10,259 nt of DNA from NCBI GenBank assembly GCA_902478865.1, contig CABSNA010000034.1, positions 1-10,259 on the forward strand, written 5' to 3'. Position 1 is the first letter of the stretch, and each line of letters begins with the position of its first letter. This stretch comes from an uncultured Collinsella sp. (lineage in GTDB: Bacteria > Actinomycetota > Coriobacteriia > Coriobacteriales > Coriobacteriaceae). Shown in pieces: positions 1 to 4,895 of this stretch. The notes under the pieces are model-generated. The model was not told the origin of the DNA. It made no database searches and was given only the letters and a program-made list of their open reading frames with translations. The position numbers and the translations under genes were made by a program.

Positions 1-25
1 GCTCGGAGATGTGTATAAGAGACAG
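1..25. other. Nextera/Tn5 transposase adapter left on contig end
   Basis: Bases 7-25 are exactly the 19-bp Tn5 mosaic end AGATGTGTATAAGAGACAG. The preceding GCTCGG matches the 3' part of the Nextera read-2 adapter. This is library-preparation sequence, not genomic DNA or a natural transposon end. It creates a false ATG at position 9 and the adapter-derived peptide MCIRDR at the head of the first reading frame. Genomic sequence starts at about base 26. Confidence 0.97.
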
Positions 26-284
26 GCTCAAGACCATGCTCGACCGCGCCAACCCACTATTTGGCTCCGATTATGCATTCAGCGAGGCGTATCTATTGGC
101 AACGGCGGCGGAGGACGGGCGCTCAACCTTCGACGGCGCGAAAAAGGCAGTGCAGGGATGGGTTGACTGTTTCTCCCGTTGCACGCTTGCCGGTACGGTT
201 TTCGCCGGCGGCGTAGACGGCGTGGGCGAAATCGCCGGCCATCCCGCTCTGGAGCAGGCGCGACAAATGGGCATGGGAATCTAA
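26..284 (+). CDS. Flavodoxin-family NAD(P)H-dependent oxidoreductase, C-terminal fragment
   Basis: The genomic part of this frame gives about 85 residues, beginning LKTMLDRANPLFG and ending at TAA 282-284. The opening is typical of the conserved loop after the FMN-binding sheet in NADPH-dependent FMN reductase/flavodoxin-fold proteins, where family members read LKxxxDRxNPL. It continues with YLLATAAED, GWVDCF and a C-terminal GEIAGHPALEQA segment, as in the 180-200 aa members common in Clostridia and Coriobacteriia. The first half, including the FMN phosphate loop, is missing because the contig ends. The ATG at position 9 is adapter-derived and is not the start. The protein probably reduces a small substrate or quinone with NAD(P)H through bound FMN in the cytoplasm. 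A 63-nt gap separates it from the cupin gene on the same strand, so co-transcription is likely. Confidence 0.85.
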
Positions 285-347
285 GCGGGCCGTTTAGCCG
301 CGCGGAAGTAGATTAGTGTCCAAACCATCGACAGGAGGAAATTGATC

Positions 348-1112
348 ATGGCAATTAAGCAGACGGCAGGCAGAGATGCCCTGGGGGACTTTGCCCCCAA
401 ATTTGCACAGCTCAATGACGATGTGCTGTTCGGCGAGGTGTGGAGCCGAGAAGACGGGCTTTCCCTTCGAGACCGCAGCGTGGTAACGGTTGTGGCCCTG
501 ATGGCGCAGGGACTGACGGACTCTTCGTTCCAATATCATCTGATGTCTGCTAAGAACAACGGCGTGACCAGGACAGAGATAGCGGAAATCCTTACGCACG
601 CGGCGTTTTATGCGGGATGGCCCAAGGCGTGGGCGGCCTTTCGTATGGCGAAGGAGGCCTGGGCGGATGACGATGCCACCGACGCAAAGGCCGAGCACCA
701 AAACGAGATGGCCTTTCCCATCGGTGCCCCCAACGATGCATTCGCGAAGTACTTTATCGGGCAAAGCTACCTCGTGCCCCTTTCCACCGAGCAGGTCGGC
801 ATTTACAACGTTACGTTCGAGCCCGGCTGCCGCAACAACTGGCACACCCATCACGCCAAAAGCGGCGGCGGGCAGATCCTCGTCTGCGTGGCTGGTCGAG
901 GGTTTTACCAGGAGTGGGGAAAGTCGGCACAGGAGCTGCGCCCCGGCGACGTGGTCAACATCGCCCCGGGGGTGAAGCACTGGCACGGCGCCGCGCCCGA
1001 CAGCTGGTTCTCGCATCTCGCGTTGGAGGTTCCGGGCGAGGAGACCTCCAACGAGTGGCTGGAGCCCGTGGGCGACGATGCATACCTTAAAGCGACCAAC
1101 AAGGAGGCTTAA
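348..1112 (+). CDS. Carboxymuconolactone decarboxylase-like/cupin fusion protein
   Basis: This is a 254-aa cytoplasmic protein with two domains. Residues about 10-105 form an AhpD/CMD-like helical domain (DRSVVTVVALMAQG at 42-55, H64, NNGVT at 70-74, EIAEILTHAAFYAGWP at 77-92). It has no cysteine, so it cannot use the CxxC chemistry of AhpD peroxidases. Residues about 150-228 form a cupin barrel: motif 1 has H166, H168 and H169 with Gln176 where a metal-binding Glu is usual, and motif 2 is PGDVVNIAP with H211 and H213. Fusions of this layout are common in gut anaerobes beside flavodoxins and oxidoreductases; the substrate is unknown. The start is ATG 348, with AGGAGG at 333-338 nine bases upstream; TTG 342 is too close to that site. 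The stop TAA 1110-1112 overlaps the stop of the convergent sirtuin gene. Confidence 0.9.
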   Translation: MAIKQTAGRDALGDFAPKFAQLNDDVLFGEVWSREDGLSLRDRSVVTVVALMAQGLTDSSFQYHLMSAKNNGVTRTEIAEILTHAAFYAGWPKAWAAFRMAKEAWADDDATDAKAEHQNEMAFPIGAPNDAFAKYFIGQSYLVPLSTEQVGIYNVTFEPGCRNNWHTHHAKSGGGQILVCVAGRGFYQEWGKSAQELRPGDVVNIAPGVKHWHGAAPDSWFSHLALEVPGEETSNEWLEPVGDDAYLKATNKEA

Positions 1113-1960
1113 GCACCGTCGCCCGTCCGCGCCGCCGAGAGCAGCGCGCCCAAATCTGCCTGAATCGCCTCTGCCTTGCTTCCGAGCTGCAGCGGAGCCG
1201 AGCCGTTCGAGATGTTGACGCTCAACAGGTGCGCATCCGGCAGCTTTGCGGTCATGCTCCAGAACGGGAGTGTGATGATACCAGGAGTCATTTCGCCCAC
1301 GCCGAGCTCCAGCAACAGCACGCGGCCACTGCTGCGCTCGCGCACAAAGCGTTCGTATCGTTCGAGGCTCTCGCGCCATGCTCCGCCTTGCAGAAACGTG
1401 TCGTCGCGCACCCACGGCGCAAGCTGCCAGCCGCAGTGGGGACATCGGGGGATATCCTCGCTGCGGATCTCGAACCCTGTCATGCCGGCGAGTATGCGCT
1501 CGACGTAGGGCTTCGCGTCGAAGAGCTCGTCGCAGCACGGCTGCTTGCACTGAAGATGCGCGACGCTTCCCTGGTAGTTGCAGACTCTCTCGGCGGGAAA
1601 CGTTTTCTCGACCTGGGTGTCCACGTTGGTGCTCAGGATAAAGTAGTCCTTGTGGGCGATGAGGGAGCGCAGGTCGAGATAGGGCTGTGAGGCCGGCTCG
1701 CGCAGCATGAAATCGATGTATCGCGCGTAGTAGGCCCATTGCTGCTCGAGGCTGGGGTAGAGGTGGTAGAAGCCGTCGAAAAGGCTCTTAAAGCCAAATG
1801 CTCGCTGCCAGTCCTCCATTCCGGCGCGCGCCATGCCTGCGCGGTTGTAATGGTTGAACCCGGCGGCGCTCGACATGCCCGATCCGATGCCGACGATGAT
1901 GGCGTCGGCATCGGCGATAAGGCTTCGAAGCCTATCTGCTGCTCTTTCTAGAGACGGCAT
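1109..1960 (-). CDS. SIR2-family protein, SirTM-like (distal gene of sirtuin cluster)
   Basis: This 283-aa sirtuin-fold protein should bind NAD+ and transfer or remove an acyl or ADP-ribose group. Visible elements are a divergent Rossmann loop (GIGSGMSSAAG, 24-34), TNVD at 111-114 in place of the canonical QNID, and QGS at 130-132 where deacetylases have HGS. Zinc ligands follow as C138/C142/C143 and C173-P-H-C176. The closing segment LLLELGVGEMTPGIITLPFW spans 215-234. Gln in place of the catalytic His, TNVD, and the ELGVG-TPGII-PFW block are features I associate with SirTM (class M) ADP-ribosylating sirtuins, so deacetylase activity is doubtful. The ATG at 1960-1958 has GAGGAGG upstream, and it lies 13 bp inside the end of the preceding sirtuin gene, so translation is probably coupled. 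No macrodomain gene is adjacent. Confidence 0.88.
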   Translation of the reverse strand: MPSLERAADRLRSLIADADAIIVGIGSGMSSAAGFNHYNRAGMARAGMEDWQRAFGFKSLFDGFYHLYPSLEQQWAYYARYIDFMLREPASQPYLDLRSLIAHKDYFILSTNVDTQVEKTFPAERVCNYQGSVAHLQCKQPCCDELFDAKPYVERILAGMTGFEIRSEDIPRCPHCGWQLAPWVRDDTFLQGGAWRESLERYERFVRERSSGRVLLLELGVGEMTPGIITLPFWSMTAKLPDAHLLSVNISNGSAPLQLGSKAEAIQADLGALLSAARTGDGA

Positions 1961-2646
1961 TGGGCGACCTCCTCAAAAGCCGGTGCCATATCGCCATCAA
2001 CGAGAATGGTCTCGCACGAAGCGTCGGGCGCCATGGCCTGGCTGTAGTTGAACACGATGTAGGTGGCGTGCTCGCAGGTGTTTGCAATCTGAGCGAGCAC
2101 GTGCTTTATGACGCCGTTACGCAGTCCCACGCCAAGCTCGAGGATGGCAACCCTGCCGTTGCGATGGGCTCGCACAAGGCGCGCAAGCTCTTCGAGCTGG
2201 GCCGCGGCGATGGCATCTGGATGAGCGAGACGCGACTCGTCGATTGACGTGCGCGTGCTCCCCTCCGTCTCGAGCATTCGGTTCTCGTCGAACCCTGCGC
2301 GCGCAAAATGCCCGTCGATATTGCAGGTGATCACGAAGGCATCGGTGTGCTCCGTGAGACGCCGCAACGTGTTCATGAGCGGGCTGGGCTCATATTCGAG
2401 ATGCTCCTTTTGATGGAACCGCTCGGCCCATCGACATCGCACGTTTGCATCCGGGGAGCTGAGCCCCTGCAGTATGCAGCCGATGCCGTCGGCCTGGGCG
2501 AGGTCCCCGTATGTCTCCCAAAAATGATCGTCAGCGCGAAAGAGGTTGAGCCCCTCCGCCATGTCGAGCCCGTTGCTGGCGCCGATGACGATCAGATCCG
2601 CCTCGGCAAGCGCCCGGTCGATGCGAACTGCTTTCGCTGTTTCCAT
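1948..2646 (-). CDS. Divergent, zinc-module-less sirtuin-like protein (middle gene of cluster)
   Basis: This 232-aa protein aligns by motif with its two neighbours but is reduced. It keeps the NAD-binding loop (IGASNGLDMAEG, 21-32), TCNIDGHF (107-114), an AGFDENR segment (117-123) and VAILELGVG (166-174). The catalytic position reads EGS (128-130), with Glu instead of His or Gln. Between EGS and the ELGVG strand there are only about 38 residues, and no CxxC pair or zinc ribbon, whereas its neighbours have about 85. It may be catalytically altered, a nucleotide-sensing subunit, or a partner of a neighbouring sirtuin; this is inference. The start ATG 2646-2644 lies 3 nt after the stop of the upstream gene, with GGGAAGG before it. 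The reading frame is intact, so it is not an obvious pseudogene. Confidence 0.8.
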   Translation of the reverse strand: METAKAVRIDRALAEADLIVIGASNGLDMAEGLNLFRADDHFWETYGDLAQADGIGCILQGLSSPDANVRCRWAERFHQKEHLEYEPSPLMNTLRRLTEHTDAFVITCNIDGHFARAGFDENRMLETEGSTRTSIDESRLAHPDAIAAAQLEELARLVRAHRNGRVAILELGVGLRNGVIKHVLAQIANTCEHATYIVFNYSQAMAPDASCETILVDGDMAPAFEEVAQCRL

Positions 2647-2649
2647 GCG

Positions 2650-3615
2650 CTACCTTCCCAACGTCTTGTGCACGTCGGCGAGCACGTCGGCGATGTCGGC
2701 GCGGATCGCCATGCCTCGGTCATCGATCGCGCGGGGGAGAAACTGCGTCTGATTGTTTACAGCGATGTAGCTCGCTTGCGGCAACTGCGCCGTGAGGGCC
2801 CAGAACGGCTCCTGGATAAATGCAGGCGTGATGCGGCCCACGCCCAGTTCAAGGAAAAGAATCTTCTGCCGCGCGTGCGCGTCGAGCCAGTCGGACACCT
2901 TGTGGTACTGCTCCTCGTAGAGCTCGCCCTGCAGGAAGTTGCCGTAGCCGCGAACCCAGGGGAACGCCTCTGCCCCGCAGTGCGGGCAGCGCGGCACGAG
3001 CTCTGTCGGAACCTCAAGGCCGTCTCCCATGGCCTCTACCATGTTGGAGACCGGCTCGACCGCATCCCACACCGCGTCGGTGCAACAGCGGGAGCACTGA
3101 AAGAAGCGGTGGTCGCCTTGGATCTCTGCCACCTTCTCCCAGGGGTAGAGCTTCACAAACTGCGTGTCCTGGTTGGTGGTGAGCACGAAGAAATCCTTCT
3201 CGGCGAGAATGGCGTCGAGGTCCTTGTAGGGCTTGCGCAGCGGGGCGTTGAGCGTGGTGTCGAGGAAGGTGGCGAGGTATCCCCAGCGCGCCTCGGCGGT
3301 GGGCCAGCGGTAGAACGACCCCTCGAAAGCGCCCTTGAAACCGTAACGCTCGGCGAATTTGCCGAAATGCTTGCGATAGGTCGCGTTATCCTCGTAGTAG
3401 AAGTCGCCGCCGCCCGCCGCGGAGAGCCCGGAGGCCCCGCCCACCAGCACGCAATCGGCTTCTTCGATCATACGGGCGAAGTCCTCGATTTGCTGGTCGT
3501 AGGGCTCGGGCTCGCGGTCACTCAGCTCATAGGGCGTGCTGCCGCTGCGGTAGGCGGCATGAAGGGAAAACGATCGGTTGGTGAGCTCGATAACGAGCTG
3601 CTCGTACAGAGTCAC
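2650..3615 (-). CDS. SIR2-family protein, SirTM-like (first gene of sirtuin cluster)
   Basis: This 321-aa protein is the promoter-proximal member of the cluster. An unrecognised N-terminal extension of about 45 residues precedes the Rossmann loop GGASGLSAAGGG (59-70). Further motifs are TTNQD (146-150), QGD (166-168, Gln at the usual catalytic His), zinc ligands C174/C177/C178 and C210-P-H-C213, and FLELGVG (254-260) followed by TPAFIQEPFW. These match the SirTM type of sirtuin, known from Staphylococcus and Streptococcus to mono-ADP-ribosylate protein, rather than classical deacetylases. I chose GTG 3615-3613 because AAGAAGG lies six to seven bases before it. A frame open further to 3759 has no ribosome site and would run through the promoter and operator. 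Divergent TetR regulation is likely. Confidence 0.88.
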   Translation of the reverse strand: MTLYEQLVIELTNRSFSLHAAYRSGSTPYELSDREPEPYDQQIEDFARMIEEADCVLVGGASGLSAAGGGDFYYEDNATYRKHFGKFAERYGFKGAFEGSFYRWPTAEARWGYLATFLDTTLNAPLRKPYKDLDAILAEKDFFVLTTNQDTQFVKLYPWEKVAEIQGDHRFFQCSRCCTDAVWDAVEPVSNMVEAMGDGLEVPTELVPRCPHCGAEAFPWVRGYGNFLQGELYEEQYHKVSDWLDAHARQKILFLELGVGRITPAFIQEPFWALTAQLPQASYIAVNNQTQFLPRAIDDRGMAIRADIADVLADVHKTLGR

Positions 3616-3635
3616 TGGATACCTTCTTTCAGCTA

Positions 3636-3655
3636 TTATGAACAGGTGTTGATAA
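3636..3655. promoter_or_regulatory. Candidate TetR operator (20-bp palindrome)
   Basis: TTATGAACAGGTGTTGATAA consists of two 9-nt arms around a central GG, with eight of nine positions complementary. It sits in the divergent gap between the sirtuin cluster and the TetR gene, 21 bp before the first sirtuin start and just downstream of that gene's likely -10 box. Size, symmetry and position fit the site of the adjacent TetR-type repressor. Binding itself is inferred. Confidence 0.55.
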
Positions 3656-3657
3656 AA

Positions 3658-3686
3658 AGTATCCATGTTGATTTGTGCGAGAGCAA
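3658..3686 (-). promoter_or_regulatory. Candidate promoter of the sirtuin operon
   Basis: Read on the minus strand, TTGCTC (plus 3681-3686) is followed after 17 nt by GATACT (plus 3658-3663). These match the sigma-70 consensus at three and four of six positions. Transcription would begin around 3651, inside the 20-bp palindrome, so a bound repressor would block it. The call rests on spacing and position; the boxes are only moderate. Confidence 0.35.
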
Positions 3687-3758
3687 TGAACAGCTTCGAT
3701 GCGCCGTTGATAAACGAACGATTGCTGGGCATTGTCGAGCGTTGCAATTGGAGGGGCA

Positions 3759-4319
3759 ATGGAATCGGGGAAGATCGATCGTCGCCGACGCTATACGCTT
3801 TCGGTCATACGGGAAGCGTTCTTTGCACTGCTGGCCGAGGTCGGCTTCGCGAAGATGACGGTAGCGGATATCTGCCGCCGCGCCGATATCAACCGCGGCA
3901 CGTTCTATCTGCACTACGAGGACAAGTTCGCGCTGCTCGACGCACTTATCGACGAGGCCCTGGCGGCGGCGCCGCCGATCGAGGGAACGGAGACGGGTGC
4001 CCTCTGCCAGCGCCCGCCGGCAAACGATGACTATTATCTGCTCTACTCGGATGACGACGCGTACGCCCGGGTGGCGCAACGCGTCGTCGAGCGCGGCGCT
4101 GAGCAGATGGTTCCCTCGATCATGGAGGAGACCGGGCTTTCGCGCGAGGACGCCTATCTGCTCTTCGTTCACAACGTCCAGGGAAATCTCGCAGTCAACC
4201 GCCTGCTCGGTTGGAGGCGAGGTCCCGAGTTCGCCCACGCCCAGGAGCTACTCAGCGCCTATTCCGAAGGGGGCATGCGGGCGGTATCTGCCCGCTATGA
4301 TTCTCGTAGTTCATCTTGA
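3759..4319 (+). CDS. TetR/AcrR-family transcriptional regulator
   Basis: This is a 186-aa DNA-binding regulator. Residues about 8-60 form the TetR three-helix N-terminus: RRRYTLSVIREAFFALLAEVGFAKMTVADI, then the recognition helix region RADINRGTFYLHYEDKFALL, which carries the family's hallmark GTFYxHYxDK. The remaining roughly 120 residues are the ligand-binding and dimerisation domain; its ligand cannot be predicted. The start is ATG 3759, preceded by GGAGGGG at 3750-3756; an in-frame TTG at 3732 has no ribosome site. It is divergent from the three-sirtuin cluster across 143 bp that contain a palindrome, so it most likely controls that cluster and perhaps itself. A weak promoter for it could be TTGATA (3707-3712) with CATTGT (3730-3735). 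Confidence 0.92.
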   Translation: MESGKIDRRRRYTLSVIREAFFALLAEVGFAKMTVADICRRADINRGTFYLHYEDKFALLDALIDEALAAAPPIEGTETGALCQRPPANDDYYLLYSDDDAYARVAQRVVERGAEQMVPSIMEETGLSREDAYLLFVHNVQGNLAVNRLLGWRRGPEFAHAQELLSAYSEGGMRAVSARYDSRSSS

Positions 4320-4541
4320 CCACGGGTTCATCAAGTAAGCAGTGCAGCTATGAGCTGAGGATAAAGCGCCACAGTGTGCCCCGCGTTCTCGACTTCCCGG
4401 CAGAAACGTGAGTCCTTTGGTTAACGCATCTCAAGATTGAGCGTTGGTTCCGCTTTTGATTTGGTGGCATGACGGAGCGGACGGCATGGCATTGTCGCAT
4501 CGCTGTGCTGTCGCAGCGCCAGACGTCTTCGTGGCTGCCGT
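4320..4541. other. Convergent intergenic gap, no recognised feature
   Basis: These 222 bp lie between the ends of the TetR gene and the DUF6508-like gene. Frames that cross it have no ribosome site or recognisable motif. The only symmetry I see is CGCTG...CAGCG near 4500-4520, a 5-bp stem without a T-tract, which is too weak to call a terminator. Confidence 0.4.
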
Positions 4542-4886
4542 TCAGCCCTCGTCGAGCTCCTTCAGCCGGGAGAGGCAGCGGTCCAGAAACCCGCTCCTAG
4601 CTTGCGCGGCAAGGAGTCCGTCGCAGAAGCGGTCGCCACGAACGCACCACGTGATGCATGCACGTATCAAGTCAATGTCCCCATGGTCGATGTCACAGCT
4701 GTCTATACCTTCCGAGGTGTCGATGCTATGGCGTTCAAGCGTCTCGAAGTAGCTGGTGTCCGCGAACCCGTCCAGTCCATAGAAATCGTCGACGAAATCC
4801 TCGAGTCCGAACGTCCCACCCCCAAACTCGACATTCATGTTTCTGTCCTCCAGCTTGCCAGCGTACTTGGTTAGTCTTTCGAACAT
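4542..4886 (-). CDS. Small DUF6508-like protein
   Basis: This is an acidic 114-aa cytoplasmic protein with no signal peptide or membrane segment. The sequence FVDDFYGLDGFADTSYFETL followed by a block of the form IRACITWCVRGDRFCDGLL (about residues 74-92) and LxRLKEL resembles the pattern I recall for DUF6508, whose core reads RGERFCDG. No enzymatic function is known to me. The start ATG 4886 has AAGGAG six bases upstream, and it begins 9 nt after the stop of the DUF262/DUF1524 gene, so the two almost certainly form an operon. It could be an accessory, regulatory or immunity partner of that protein, or an unrelated passenger. The family call is from memory of the motif. Confidence 0.7.
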   Translation of the reverse strand: MFERLTKYAGKLEDRNMNVEFGGGTFGLEDFVDDFYGLDGFADTSYFETLERHSIDTSEGIDSCDIDHGDIDLIRACITWCVRGDRFCDGLLAAQARSGFLDRCLSRLKELDEG

Positions 4887-4895
4887 GTTCGCTCC

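Noticed and set aside
7..25. Natural Tn5-like transposon end
   Set aside because: The hyperactive mosaic end is a synthetic hybrid used in sequencing kits, it sits at the very contig edge and is joined to adapter bases.
342..347. TTG start for the cupin fusion gene
   Set aside because: It lies only 3 nt from AGGAGG, which is too close. ATG 348 has a 9-nt spacing.
294..1739. 481-aa open frame on the minus strand
   Set aside because: It is antisense to the cupin fusion gene and out of frame with the distal sirtuin gene, is rich in Arg/Ala/Gly as expected from GC-rich shadow frames, and has no recognisable motif.
3616..3759. 48-residue N-terminal extension of the first sirtuin gene
   Set aside because: It would cover the likely promoter and operator and has no ribosome site. 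GTG 3615 has AAGAAGG at a proper distance.
2308..3858. 516-aa open frame on the plus strand
   Set aside because: It is antisense to two sirtuin genes with clear conserved motifs, and its translation mirrors their codons. No ribosome site or domain supports it.
3665..4030. 121-aa plus-strand frame starting upstream of the TetR gene
   Set aside because: No ribosome site precedes its ATG, and most of it overlaps the TetR gene in another frame.
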